A stretch of DNA of 64,000 bases from Cristatella mucedo (GCA_009760855.2 WPIO01000005.1:10312501-10376500); one strand, 5' to 3'. Counted from the first letter of the stretch, positions 1-24,552 are shown. Notes: generated by a model from the sequence alone, not told the origin. Numbers and translations are program-made.

Positions 1-270
1 GTACTTTTAGTTTCCCCAATCTTCGGCTTTTCCCCAGCTCAGATCACCAGTAATACGCCTGGCTGGAGACAGGCAAGCGCATCCAGCTTTAGTAGTATGC
101 CAATATAAGCCGTAAGCGATCTCAAAACTAGAATACGATTGGTGCACACGAAACGAGAAGCATCAAACCGACACGCACCGTTGATCGAGCTGCTAGGACT
201 GATCATGCTGCTTCTAGGCATCGTCCCGCCATTCCAGCTGGTTTCCTTGCTTTCAGTTTTCCTCACTCAC

Positions 271-367
271 TTTCTTCCTTATTTTCAGACAGGTTTTGCG
301 GCATTCTTGGCTTATGCTTGATCCAACCGTCAAGTTGTAACTAAACGTGCACATGCACGAACGGCCA
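271..367 (-). CDS. Candidate exon 6, cysteine-rich
   Basis: The acceptor is TTCTTGTTCGATTCACAG and the donor AAGAAA|GTGAGTG. Phase runs 2 to 0. It encodes GRSCMCTFSYNLTVGSS then QECRKTCLKIRKK. The next exon would lie left of the window or within the first 263 bases, where I see no second acceptor and donor pair. Confidence 0.4.
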
Positions 368-1607
368 CTGTGAATCGAACAAGAATTCCAATCCATTTGC
401 TTTAGCGAGTTGCTGATTTAGTAGCTACAGGGCATCGCCGTCGCAGCCGCACGAAGATGGTTGAAATGCATAAGCGTGAAGATCGCGACGTTACAGTAAC
501 CAAGTTCAAGGATCCATGGACACTTCGCGCGACTAAATCGCATCATAAGTTGTGGCACTCAGAACTATGAGAATCCCCAAGTATAAGTAAAGCATTGAGA
601 GGTCGATGAAAGCAAAACTCGCTAGGTTGGTCCATAATAATGGCCTTTATCGTACAGCAGAGCCCACCTCACAAACAGCCTGTAACGATATCGATGCCAT
701 GCACTTCATCGCAAAAACGCAGTTCCACACGGATACAGCAGCGAGGACAGTCAGCTATCCCACGACTCCCAGTGCAGATACCATCCGGAGCATCATCACA
801 GATTAGTAAAGTAGCATTACCTTCAGTGGAGCAGCCGACCATCGCCCCACTAGTGTGTGCAGAAGCGGGCACAAAGTAAGTTACATTAGCCATAGGTTAG
901 TCAGTGGCAATAACGTGCAAAGGTAAGAGTGGTCAAGTCGTTTTTCAAATCTTCATTCAAAGTCATGGTACCGGACGCATAAATTTTACCCGAAGCCAGC
1001 ACGCTGCTCCAGTGTCAAATCACACTCTCTGGCTTCGCAAACTTTGCACCGGGCTTCTTGATTATACTGAGCCGAAATCACGGCACGTACCTGAGCTACG
1101 CTGGTCACCCTCGTAGGTCGCCTTTGAAGCTCCTGAATTAAACGCAGCACGTCAATTCCGGTAGCAATCGTGATCACATTGAATCTGCTGCATTTCATCA
1201 GTCTCAAGATTACGCGAACTTCACTGCTCGCTATAAATAGCATCAAGTTATCTTCACTTAGATAATATCAGTGAAGAAAACACTAGGTCCCGGCATTATC
1301 CCTGAAGATATTAAGAGTGTGCAATTTTCCATAATTCGCTCATGCTGAACAGTGCACCGTATTTCTCAGATGCTTGATTAAGTAATGGTTCTCAATAGGC
1401 CAAAGCTAAGCAGGAAATTTTACCGAGCCTCTAAATTTGGTGGGGCAGTCTGCCATCTTTTAACTTTAGTTACTCACTCCCTTTAATGGTTGCATGTCTT
1501 GCACTCTTCCCGTAAGACGAACATAGCCAGGAAAGTTCCCGACGGTGTATATATTCCATTGGGGCTAGTGGCTAGCTTTAGCGTTGCCGCTCTCCGTACG
1601 ACTCTGC

Positions 1608-1661
<54 letters not shown>

Positions 1662-2760
1662 CCGCTTCCTTCAGAACTTTCATACAAGTAATCAAAAGAT
1701 CCAGCAGCTATTACACACCGAAGTGCGAAGTCCGTTACAGTGATCAAAGGGCAGTTGCCTAAATCAAGAACCATAATTCAGCGGCTGGTCCGGAGGCGTA
1801 CATGAAAGGAACTTAAACTGGGCATCGCATTAAGTCACACCACGTGAACAAAAGATCACATAATAAGCTGTGTAGCATAACCAGAAAAGAAACCACTGTA
1901 AAAATGCGAAAAGTTACTCGCATTACGTTGCAAGTCGGCACACCATAAACTAGGGGTCAAGCAGCACAGAGTTATTACATCTTTGAGGCAGCCGCAATTT
2001 GTGCCTGGGCCTCGACTGCAAGGGTGACAGCTCATCAGGTGGAGCTCTGCGTGGGCCTGGAATGGTTTCTGTCGTCGCACTAGCGTCTGGTGCGGGCATC
2101 AGAGCAGCGACGTGCTGCCGAATTCCACTAACCTCAATACGTGCTCGTTTTCGCTCCTGCTACAACTCCACAGGAGATTTGACACATACTGAATTCTGCC
2201 CCGGAGCAAACTCTCTCTCACACGTCACGTTGGCCTTTGCAGCTCCTAATAACGGGCTCTTCAACTCGTAGCTGAACAACATTCGATAGGCGCTGAACTC
2301 ACGTCCAAGCCGGCCGTTCCAGAACGCTTGTGCCAGTACACAGTGAAGAGGATGATCCTGCCCACTTAGGGCCGACATTTCCTGGATGGTTCGGGTGATT
2401 TCGCACCACTGTGCTACTGCCAAAGGCTCAATGGGCACGGAGATATACAGTGTAGACACCCTAGCATTCGCATGGCCGATGAACCCATTGGAACGGAGAG
2501 CAGTGGAGTTGTCCTTTAGAAGCTCCCAAGATGGGTGCCTCTCGAAATGAAAAATCTAACAGGCTTACAGGTTTCTTACGATATGGCTCTCACCTTCCTT
2601 TGCAATCTCGCGCCATATAGTGAACCTTCTCCGGCTGCTTTTGATGGCACCTCTGTACTTACTCCACTGGAAGTGCGTTACGTCGACTGCCGAACGGTAC
2701 CATTGCGCCTCAACATTGAGGCTTCTCTCAGTCCATGTAGCAGTAATAGGATTCACAGAT
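271..2760 (-). CDS. Candidate six-exon gene fragment, REJ-like then cysteine-rich
   Basis: Six minus-strand exons (2760-2580, 2513-2222, 2015-1979, 1256-990, 849-673, 367-271) have GT-AG borders and phases that agree throughout (0, 1, 2, 2, 2), giving 350 open codons with no stop. The second exon has a pattern I associate with the later half of REJ modules: WCEI, then HPLHC, then YRMLFSYEL, then LLGAAKANVT. It is followed by an Ala-rich helix (EAQAQIAAASK) and long amphipathic stretches such as GIDVLRLIQELQRRP. The last three exons carry about 15 Cys (CKVCEAREC, DCPRCCIR, CMCTF). This suggests a large extracellular or membrane protein. The REJ reading is by eye only and no catalytic motif is present. 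Splice sites were partly chosen to keep phase, so exon borders are less certain than the exons themselves. Both ends are open; the gene continues past the left edge. Confidence 0.42.
673..849 (-). CDS. Candidate exon 5, cysteine-rich
   Basis: The acceptor has a pyrimidine-rich tract and ends CTTCTGCACACACTAG. The donor is GGCTGTTT|GTGAGG. Phase runs 2 to 2 over 58 codons. It contains VGCSTEGNATLLICDD, GICTGSRGIADCPRCC and LRFCDEVHG: eight Cys, an extracellular composition. Confidence 0.42.
990..1256 (-). CDS. Candidate exon 4, amphipathic helices then first Cys cluster
   Basis: The acceptor ends TTTTCTTCACTGATATTATCTAAG (an alternative AG lies at 1231-1232) and the donor is TTCGG|GTAAAA. It is open for 88 codons in phase 2 to 2. 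It contains GIDVLRLIQELQRRPTRVTS and ends with CKVCEARECDLTLEQRAGF. An internal CAG|GTACGT at 1093-1098 looks like a donor but would leave an intron too short to use. Confidence 0.42.
1611..1658 (+). repeat. (CT)24 microsatellite
   Basis: An uninterrupted CT run inside the 722-base candidate intron 1257-1978. Confidence 0.95.
1690..1850 (-). repeat. Unclassified dispersed repeat U1, copy 1
   Basis: On the minus strand this aligns with 6790-6990 across about 150 bases: CAGCCGCTGAATTATGG against AAGCCACTGAATTACGG, then matching blocks ending in GCTGCTGG / ACTGCTGG. A shared frame in both starts YASG. It is either a fragment of an unlisted transposon or a duplicated piece of a gene. Confidence 0.4.
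1979..2015 (-). CDS. Candidate 37-base microexon, Ala-rich
   Basis: The acceptor GAGCTGTCACCCTTGCAG is good. The donor AAGAT|GTAATAAC is weaker. It encodes EAQAQIAAASK in phase 1 to 2, which joins the flanking candidate exons into one helix-like stretch. Its small size makes it the least secure exon of the set. Confidence 0.28.
2222..2513 (-). CDS. Candidate exon 2, resembles the second half of a REJ module
   Basis: The acceptor ends GGGAGCTTCTAAAG and the donor is TGACGT|GTGAGA; phase runs 0 to 1 over 97 codons. Features are VSTLYISVPIEPLAV, WCEI, SALSGQDHPLHC, YRMLFSYELKSP and GAAKANVT. The preceding intron would be only 66 bp. The frame continues past the donor for 23 more codons before a stop, so a longer exon is possible. 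Confidence 0.4.
2580..2760 (-). CDS. Candidate exon 1 of the REJ-like fragment
   Basis: The acceptor is TTTGCATACGCTGCAG and the donor CATATC|GTAAGAAACC, a good match to consensus. Phase runs 2 to 0 over 60 codons. The peptide starts SVNPITATWTERSLN and ends FTIWREIAKEGESHI. The upstream partner was not resolved. The region to 3080 has open segments but also a TAA and a frame change. Confidence 0.38.
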
Positions 2761-3082
2761 CTGCAGCGTATGCAAAGACTGCACGGTCGCGAGTCACTTT
2801 TTCCCGGCTGATTGTGATTTTGGAGAGGGAAATCCCGGCCAGGTACAGCGTCCGGTCAATCCGGAAATGGTTCGCGCCGTGGAATATACGAAAACCTATA
2901 TCGGAGGCCGAAAACTGCGGCTGGACGCTGCAAGCTGGCGCTGGAACTGCAGCAGCACAGTGGACAGCACGTTAGAACCACACCTTCGGGACGCTAGTTG
3001 CCTGATCATCCCTATTCTCTGCAGAGCAAACAAGCTGGACCTTAACATGCAGATCGTAGCCGCTGAAAATATCGATGATCAA
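2761..3082 (-). other. Open but interrupted segment upstream of the REJ-like exons
   Basis: One minus frame is open for long stretches (DIFSGYDLHVKVQLVCSAEN; GANHFRIDRTLYLAG) but has a TAA near 2971 and ends at a TGA next to the acceptor at 2760. It may be further exon sequence with unresolved introns, or a decaying coding region. A LINE-B 3' end abuts it at 3083. Confidence 0.22.
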
Positions 3083-3592
3083 TAATAATGATAATAATAA
3101 TAATAATACACTTGATAAAGCGCCCCCAGAGAGCTCAATCTCTTTCTAGGCACTTTACATTTGCTGCAAAGAAAAAACGATCGAATGGTGAGTGGTATTA
3201 TGCTTGATAAACAACAAGAATAACATGGTTAGAGGTGACATGTACAGGGTTAGCATGCAAGTATGGCTAGTGGAAGCATGCACAGTGTGAGCACGCATAT
3301 GCACATAAAGGACGAATCACAGGGACCCACAAAATGCTGCAATAAATAGGCGTGTTTTTACTTTCTTTTTAAATTTGGTCAAGCCTGGAGATGCCGTGAC
3401 CAAAGTCGGGAGTGAGTTTCTGGCTTTGGGAGTACACGAACTAAATGCACGGTCTCCAAAGAATTTGAGGTTTTTACGAATCAGTAAACAGTTAGATTCC
3501 GAAAAGTGGGTGGTACGCTGCTTAACCTGGTGGGCAGCAGATCTGCTAGGTAGGCTGGAGCCAAAGAATGAAGGGACCTAAAAGGGAGCGAA
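3083..3592 (-). mobile_element. LINE-B fragment (5'-truncated)
   Basis: Read on the minus strand it ends with the family-B 3' hairpin (GTGCCTAGAAAGAGATTGAG, then CTCTCTGGGGGCGC) and a (TTATTA)n tail at 3083-3113. The left part matches the C-terminal LINE-B coding region (CTTTGGCTCCAGCC, ACCCACTTTTCGGAATC). Confidence 0.85.
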
Positions 3593-4277
3593 ATAGGCAG
3601 CCACTTGGTACTTCCATATGAATGGCTTAACATGGAGCTGTATATTAAGCTTTCCACAGATGAGCAATGCTGACGTTGTTGCCTAACCTCCTCCGCGCCC
3701 GAAGCCAGGCAAGTGCAAATCACCATTAGGGGTATTGCTGGTGACATTCTGATTCAGCTCTTTATGCCTGGCCTGACTTTGCCTTTGCTGCCTCGACAAA
3801 CGCCAGAAAAGAAAGAAATAAGGCCATCGCACTATGCCCCAAATGGCAGCAGCCAGTCGTTTTGAGTCCGTTCGGCCATCTCTGCCATCTTTGCTGATGT
3901 TTAGGAACACGATAGGCTGCTACACGACATTCCAGGTTCGGAGCTTTAGCACCGTCTGACTACTGAGCCACTTAACGACTCATTGGCTGTCGTGGAAGAA
4001 GACCGAGAGCTCCTTATCAGTAATTCTAGCCGCAGCGTCACTGGCCACAGTGCAGACCCGGTACCACCCAAAAAAGCCTCGTTGGTCAACATCGGGCCTG
4101 ATTGTGCGCCTTCTAGCAGCCTCACGGCATCCAAGTCTAGCGTGATGTCAAAGCCTCGGAGGATCTCCGATACAAATCAGTCATAAGAATGATTCTGGCG
4201 TGTTCATGTCTTGACTGGCTGAAAAAACGCGCGAGCTGGAACTTGGTCGTCTCACAGTTCACCATGACGACGGACTC
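3593..4277. other. No supported gene
   Basis: Both strands have short frames. On the minus strand LRGFDITLDLDAV and FFGWYRVCTVASDAARI lie in different frames over the same bases, so neither can be preferred. Confidence 0.5.
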
Positions 4278-4282
4278 ACGAG

Positions 4283-5190
4283 GGTAACCGGACAATTCGG
4301 TGCCGGAAAATTCGTCGCGGAAAATTCGGAGCGGATAATTCGGCGCAGGAAAATTCGGAGCGGACAATTCGGAGCGAATAATTCGGCGCAGGAAAATTCG
4401 GAGCGGACAATGCGGAGCAGACAATTTGCAATGTATACATTTTTTATATTTTAAACGCAGTATAAACACGCTTTCAATTAGTGATAGAGCTCGATTCATT
4501 TCTAGAAGTTGACCAACTACTCAACTACTTCGAAGACACTTTCATTGGAAGACGACGATGACGACGACGACAACGAGCTGTTGCTCTGTTTTCATCCGAC
4601 AGCTGGGGTTGCTACCAAGCTGTGCGTGACGATACTCCTCCAACTAACAGCGCAGAGGAAGGATGGCGCAGTGCATTTGCACGGTCAGTAAAAATTGCTC
4701 ACCCAACTCTGCTGAGGTTGATAGTAAAACTTTAGAAGGAACAGAACACAAATCGACTGGTCGTCGAACGTCTACTTGCTGGGGAAGATCCTCCTCTGAG
4801 GAAAAAGAAATATCGAGACCTGGATCGTCGATTTCGCACGGCTGTGTTAGATTACGGAAATTGTTCATCGATTGATTACTTTCGCGGATGTAGTCACAGA
4901 TTAATTTAATGAATTAACATTTAGTATACTGGTAACATTTTAAAAATGTGATTTTGTGCAAGAGTTGCTGGTATTTGCTATGATTTTTTTGTAGTAAGCT
5001 AAATAAACTTTACTTTATACGGTATTATAGTTCTATTAAACATGATTGATAAAAAATTTTGTTTAAATTTCAAATAGATATTAAATTTAAAATAGATATT
5101 AAATATCGTGCTCCAAAATATCCGCTCCGAAGTGTCCGCTCCAAAATAACCGCTCCGAATTGTCCTGCGCCGAATTGGCCTAGAACCCTT
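4283..5190. mobile_element. DNA transposon with inverted arrays of 14-base phrases
   Basis: The left end (4283-4432) is about ten tandem copies of a phrase close to GGACAATTCGGAGC. The right end (5107-5190) is the inverse, GCTCCGAATTGTCC, four to five copies. Both ends start with GGGT-like bases. The 5-base word ACGAG flanks both ends (4278-4282 and 5191-5195), a possible target-site duplication. The interior has an acidic run (LEDDDDDDDNELLLC, plus strand near 4545-4600) and LRKKKYRDLDRRFRTAVLDY (plus strand near 4796-4855). These could be relics of a transposase; PIF/Harbinger-like N-termini are often acidic. Too short to be autonomous. Confidence 0.6.
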
Positions 5191-5195
5191 ACGAG

Positions 5196-5639
5196 CAGGT
5201 CGAATACGCACCCGATGCTGCTCTCACCACGATCGACCGCGAACATCCACGGTCTGGGAGCACCTTTAAAGAAAAGCTGCCATTTCACGCATCTATGATC
5301 AGCAACCGAGACGAAGACGAGGGAAATGTGTATTTGCCAACAGCGAAGAGAACTGCCGGCAACAATGTTGCCGCTCTCCATGCGACTCGACAGCCACCTC
5401 TCCCCACGCTCCATTCGTTCAGCCTTCAACATCTGCACCCAAACGCAAAAGTCTTGTTCCACGCCATATGGTGACGCCCTACTGTCGCCGGTGGGCGGCT
5501 TTCAACGTAGCGTTATTTCGTAATGTTACTGCTGCCTGCTAAAGAGCTCACCCGGGGTCGTAACGCGCAGTCTTTTGGAGGCCGTTGCTGTGTGCTCGCG
5601 GTCATTTGCCTGCTGCCAAACTTAATCACTCCTCAGAAG
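5196..5639. other. No supported gene
   Basis: A minus-strand frame runs through 5200-5462 (contains RWLSSRMESGNIVAG) but has no convincing start, splice sites or known motif. Confidence 0.4.
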
Positions 5640-5670
5640 AGCTCTAGCACTTTTAATTGCAGCATTTCTA

Positions 5671-5838
5671 TCCAGGTCGATGCATGCATGTTGGTCCAAA
5701 ATTCTGTTAAAGCGGTGCAGAACTCCAACGTCGGAAGAGCAAAAGCTACCCCAATCCAGGTCGATGCATGCATGTTGGTCCAAAATTCTGTTAAAGCGGT
5801 GCAGAACTCCAACGTCGGAAGAGCAAAAGCTACCCCAG
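5671..5838. repeat. 84-base tandem duplication, two copies
   Basis: Copies 5671-5754 and 5755-5838 are essentially identical and begin TCCAGGTCGATGCATGCATG. 84 is a multiple of three, so the transposase frame is kept but 28 residues are repeated. Confidence 0.95.
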
Positions 5839-6145
5839 ACCATGACACTACCGCCACCGAATTTCACTGTTGGCTGCAGGCAGTCAGGGTAATGCACCTC
5901 ACCTCTTCACCGACTTGCAAACGCTCTCCTATCACTGTTAAGGCTAGCCGAACAATTGGATTCGTCAGTCCATAAAAACCGACCCCAGTTGTAAGTAGTG
6001 TAGTGGGCATGGTCTTGCGCCCATCTGAGACAGTCTTTTTTGTGCCTCTCCAAAAGCAAAGGCTTTCGCTTGGCGACCCTTCTAATGATACCGTGGGTAG
6101 CAAGCCTCCGGCGGCGCACTGTATCTGGGCTAAACTTCTTCCCGG

Positions 6146-6201
6146 TAGTGATCGCCACCGACCGAGACATCGATAGTGATCGCCACCGACCGAGACGGCC
6201 C
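6146..6201. repeat. 28-base tandem duplication, two copies
   Basis: TAGTGATCGCCACCGACCGA starts at 6146 and again at 6174. The length is not a multiple of three and shifts the transposase frame. Confidence 0.93.
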
Positions 6202-6789
6202 TCGGAACGATGCCTTCCGCTCCTGAAGAGCCAACACCTTCAGAAGAAAGTCGTCCCTTCGGGTCGTCTCCTTTGGGCGACCTGAGCGAGATTTTACAAG
6301 CCATACTTCCGAAGTTTTAGGCTTGTTCAGATTGCAGCTAGCTGCGCTAGGGCCGATTCTAAGAGTCCGTGCCACTTCTCGGTTGCTTAGGTCCATTTTA
6401 TGCAAAGTCTGCCGTTGCCCTTTCGTTATGTCGTCGATCATTGATCTCGTACGTATGCTGGGCTTGGCACACAATTGAGCTCGAAGAAGACGGCTCTCTG
6501 CCGGAAGGAAGGGAATGTCCTAACCTCAGCCAAGAGCGATTGCAACCTCATACGAGAGCTTTTGTGAAACGAGCAGATAAAGTATTACAAACGTGTCAGT
6601 CCCTAGCAACGCTATATTTAAACGCCCAAAATTCATAGCAACCACTTGTTCTATAAGAGTTTTAAATCACACGATGTACTGGCTACACGAGGCACCCTTT
6701 TCATTTTGGCTGTCACAGTCACAGTTTAACGGAGCAATTGGCTGTACATGCATCCTATAATGCTCCGGACCGACTCGCTCATTTTCAAT

Positions 6790-6990
6790 AGTGGAACAAG
6801 ACATTTGCCTTTGGGTGTACTTATCCATATCGAAGAACCCAGCAGTAAATATAAATCGAAGGGCGAGGTCATACGCAGACATAATAGGGCAATGGTCCAA
6901 ATCAAAGACCGTAATTCAGTGGCTTGTCCACTGGCATACACCAAGATACCATAAAAGGATTAAAGCATGAACACTTAGCCGCACTTCACA
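6790..6990 (-). repeat. Unclassified dispersed repeat U1, copy 2
   Basis: Partner of 1690-1850. Read on the minus strand, GTATGCCAGTGGACAAGCC and the following 100 bases align. The frame gives YASGQATELRSLIWTIALLC here against YASGPAAELWFLI there. Confidence 0.4.
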
Positions 6991-6999
6991 TCAAATGAA

Positions 7000-8261
7000 A
7001 TGATTAATATAATAATAGTAAGTAGCTTATATTTAGCCCTAAGAGAACTAGATCGAAGTTCAGGCACTTTAAAAATCAATCACTGAAGGTTAGGCACTAG
7101 CAATTGTTAATGTTTTGCAAAACATAATTTTGACCATCAAACAAAAGACACGAGAGTAAACTCAAGATCACCCGAAAGTAGGAACTATGACTAGTAACGT
7201 ACATTGGGTCACGCACGGTAAGTAAGCCAAATGCGTAGGAACAAAGAGACACAGTGAACTGGAGCGTGGGAAAAACTAGTCAGAACAGCTATGTCTTTAG
7301 CTGAGGCGTGAATCATGTAAAGTCAATGCCGGCGATAACACCAGCGCCAGCAGCGAGTTTAAGATTTTAGGCGCGCATGAACTGAAATACTTAGTGGCAG
7401 GCATGGCAAGGCAAATACAAGACGACGATAAAGGTGATGCGAAAATACACGGGGAGCTGCGAGAACGGACAGGTGGGCGTGTTAAAATTAGTCAAAAGAT
7501 CTGTTGGCAAGATAGAGAAAATCCTAAGGCCAATTATATGTATGATAAGGAGATGGTAAAGCTCAAAAAGAAGTGTTTTGGTGCAGTAACTAAACCATAA
7601 ATAACCAACCAGAACAACGTCTGAGTTCGAAACCAAATGCAAATGCTTAAGGGCACAGAGTAAATCTTGAGTACATTTCCGGAGCTTAGTAAGACTAATC
7701 AAATAGTTAAGGGCGATATTTGTCAGGCCATAGTTTAAACACCTCTCCTAAAAAATATGACTATTAAATTGGAATATACAACTGGAAAACTTTGAGTTAT
7801 GCACTAAATTATGAAAACGTATCGATCAGGCTTTGGGTCAGCTCGGCAGTTATTAAGGTGTTTACACGCCGCTGAGAATATCTCACAGTGGAACAGATAA
7901 AAATGAAGAGCTTGACGGAAAGCTTTAAAGAGCCTGTTTTGGAGGCGGTCTGTCGGTTGCTGATTTAAGGCAGCTTGATCTTTACTTAGCTATACGCTTA
8001 CGGTCAGGGTCTGTACTTTTCAAATTTAATTTCACCGCAATGTTTTGTGGGATGACATTTTTCACGAGATTGTTTTACGGTAAGAATATATATATATATA
8101 TATATACAGGTTGATCGGGACAATCAGTCGTAGTAAAGTCCTGCCGATGGGGAAGTAGTTTTATGTAGAACCCATGCTCAACCCTATGCATGCATATTTG
8201 AGATTTTCAAATAATAAATTCTGTACCCACGATTATATAATTGTCTGTAGAAGTAAAATTA
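7000..8261. other. No supported gene
   Basis: AT-rich, frequent stops on both strands. A short (TA)n run lies at 8086-8106. Nothing else recognised. Confidence 0.6.
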
Positions 8262-8346
8262 AATGTAAGTTCAGCATATCTAGAAAGAAATTGAGTTCGC
8301 CAAGGGTCCTATAGCAAATGCATTATTTTCATTCTTATTATTATCA
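8262..8346 (+). mobile_element. LINE-B 3' tail fragment directly upstream of a longer LINE-B copy
   Basis: Diverged hairpin (AGAAAGAAATTGAG, then GCCAAGGGTCCTATAGC) followed by ATTATTTTCATTCTTATTA. It lies head-to-tail with the next element. Confidence 0.6.
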
Positions 8347-8348
8347 CA

Positions 8349-9672
8349 AAGTCCTTGAGCACCCTTCATCTCACCGGGTCATTACTGGCACTGCTCTGCA
8401 ATGGTTCAGGCCTAAAGGAGATTCCAGAGTATTGATGTGAATGGACAAAGATCATCCGAGGAACCTCTGAATAATAAGATACCTCAGGGCTCCGTGCTTG
8501 GTCCCCTTATTTTCATGGTTTATACTCTTCCTCTAGCCGATGTGATTGCCAAGCACAATCTAGGCTTTAACTTCTATGCGGATGACACTCAGTTATACCT
8601 TTGCTTTGATCCATCCCAGCCCTCGAGCACGGGGAGTTCTCTCAACTTCCTCACTGCATCTTTTGATACCATCCGCACATGGATGGCAGCAAATTTTCTA
8701 AAATTAAATGAGGATACAACTAACTTAATTGTTACGGGAAAACCAAGTGTGATTCAGAAATTGGCAAGGCTTACACTCAAATTCGGCTCTGCTAGCATGT
8801 CTCTTGTTGAATCAGCCCGAAATGTAGGTTTCATGTTCCAAAGTGACCTTTAGTTAGATGACCACATCAGCTCCATAAGCAAGTCTGCCTACTTTCAGCT
8901 ACATAACATTGCTGAAATTCGGGCTTGTTTAGACAGAGATACCACATCTAAGTTGGTCAATGCGTTTGCGACATCACATCCTGATTTTTGTTAACTCACT
9001 ACTTGATGGCCTTCCTGTCTGCACTCAGGTGCTTACCACTGGTACAAAACTTTGCAGCCACGCTTGTCTGTGGTAAGCATCTCAGCTGCAACATCACACC
9101 ACTACTCGCCGACCGGCACTGGCTACCAGAAAAGTAACAGATCGACTTAAAGGTTTTGTCACTCACTTTCATGTTCCTTTATTCTTTGGCTCCAGCCTAT
9201 GTATTAGATCTGCTGCACCACCAGGCCAAGCATAGTAGCACCCGCTTTTCGGAATCGAATTTCTTACCCATACCTCGTACAAATCTCAAATCTTTCAGAG
9301 ACCGTGCTTTTAGTTCTTATGTTCCCAAAGCCTGTAACTCACTCCCGAATTGCCTCACAATATCTCCTGACTTGTCTGCATCTAAAAAGAACTCAAAACC
9401 GCACAAATTTAAGACAGCATTTATTGGGTCCCTGTGATTGGTTCTTTATGTGCTTATGCTTGCTGACACTGTTGCATGCTGCCACTAATCACACTTGCAT
9501 GCTGATCCTGTGCATGTCACCCCTAACCATGTTATTCTTTTGTTTATTGAGCATTCTACTACTAACCATTCAATCATGCTTTCTTTGTAGCAAATGTGCA
9601 GCGCCTAGAAAGAGATGGAGTTACCTAAGGGCGCATTATCGTGTGTGTAATTATTACTACTATTATTATATC
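8349..9672 (+). mobile_element. LINE-B, longest copy: reverse transcriptase C-terminal half to 3' tail
   Basis: Plus-strand L2/CR1-type reverse transcriptase. After a TGIT-G-TALQWF block comes IPQGSVLGPLIF, then the catalytic FYADDTQLYLCF intact, NFLKLNEDTTNL, and SARNVGFMFQSDL, where the frame stops at 8853. The usual LINE C-terminal block follows in another frame: NLKSFRDRAFSSYVPKACNS, then LPNCLTISPDL. The element ends with the 3' hairpin GCGCCTAGAAAGAGATGGAG and a TTATTACTA tail. The 5' half of the reverse transcriptase and any endonuclease are missing. Frame breaks show it is dead. It serves as reference for the family in this window. Confidence 0.92.
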
Positions 9673-10823
9673 ATGTAAAGGGCTGGATTTACATTAGTCA
9701 TAGTTATTTTGGGAAGTTTATAATCGCATTTTTCCGTTTATGACTGTTAAACTTAGGATCCCAATTCTAGAAAATACGCAGTGCCAAGAATTTGTTACCT
9801 AGCATAAACCAAAAGTACCTGCTCAGAAAAAAGTGTATATCTGGAGCTGTGTACCTGTCAAAGTGAAGAATACATTTTCTGGCGGCTCAGTATCTTGATT
9901 GGCCTCGCGGTCAACATGCGTTCGTTACCACGTTATACTGAGCACGTGCATAACTTCCCTCTATCGTTTCGCTCGAATCTGTTTGATTACGCGAGAGTGA
10001 TTCGGTGCCAGTTTTTAATGAAGAAACCTACTACAGAAAAAAGAATTCGGTTGCTGCCAGAGATTATAAACGAGATGTAAGCATTCGAAGGTTGTGCACC
10101 AGGCTACCAGTCATCATACGCGTGCACAACATTTACGTATGCATCGACGAAGCGTGTAGCACGAAAAAAATATTAGTGTAGTTTACTCATGTATAAGTTC
10201 CCTCTAGAGTAACTTAGATTTTACTATGCAAGTTCGTGTGTCTGCATCAGGCCTGCTAAGGCGCAGAGCTAATATAACGGCACTCTCAAAACCACCGTTA
10301 TGACTTCCTCCGCTAATGATCGTGGTTTAATGCAGCGTAGCACTTAGCTTTAGCTTAGCATTAAAGTGAGCAAAGGATGGAGACAAACAATCGATAGGTT
10401 TTACTGACGGATATGATCAAAGTGCCGGATTTAGATGAGCTCCGTATCGAGATTTAATTGGTTATATTTGCATTCAAAAAATATATAAGAAACTCACAAG
10501 AACTGAGCCGGTCCTCGGTTGGCTATACCTGCGCCGAACTGGAGCTTCGAGGTGATAGTTGCAGGAGCGCCCGAGTCGACTGGCGCTCACGCACCTGAGC
10601 TCACCATTTGATGAGCTTACCATCACAATTAACTAGGGCTCTGCGAGGACGGCGACAAAAATCTCGATCGCCTTCGAGCGCTTATCGTCCGTAAGCAGTG
10701 ACTATGTGACTTGACTGAAGTAATTTGGTACTTATACAGCGTAGCTCTTTTTTTAGCTTCTTAGTGAGAGGTCTCGGCCAGTTGTGTGCTCTCAAACGAG
10801 ACGGCGAAACAATGCTTCATTTT
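9673..10823. other. Intergenic / 3' untranslated region of the membrane protein gene
   Basis: No coding signal on either strand. By position it would include the 3' untranslated region of the minus-strand gene ending at 10824. Confidence 0.45.

Positions 10824-24552
<13,729 letters not shown>

Larger units (their letters stand above)
5640..6480 (-). pseudogene. Tc1/mariner-type transposase, broken
   Basis: On the minus strand the order is that of a Tc1-like transposase. It begins with a helix-turn-helix start (LSNREVARTLRIGPSAAS) and a linker SRSGRPKETTRRDDFLLK. Then come SPDTVRRRRLATHGI, KRKPLLLERHKKDCLRWAQD and GRFLWTDES, the block with the first catalytic Asp. The GGGSVMVWG block follows. 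It needs several frame changes. A 28-base tandem duplication (6146-6201) shifts the frame and an 84-base duplication (5671-5838) repeats part of the core. The region after LDQHACIDLD is lost or rearranged, so the remaining catalytic residues are not in place. No clear terminal inverted repeats were seen. Not functional. Confidence 0.85.

Noticed and set aside
1565-1774. Minus frame with Arg-Glu repeats
   Set aside because: Product of the CT microsatellite.
7388-7702. Frames on both strands at 7391-7702
   Set aside because: AT-rich, mutual shadows, no motif.
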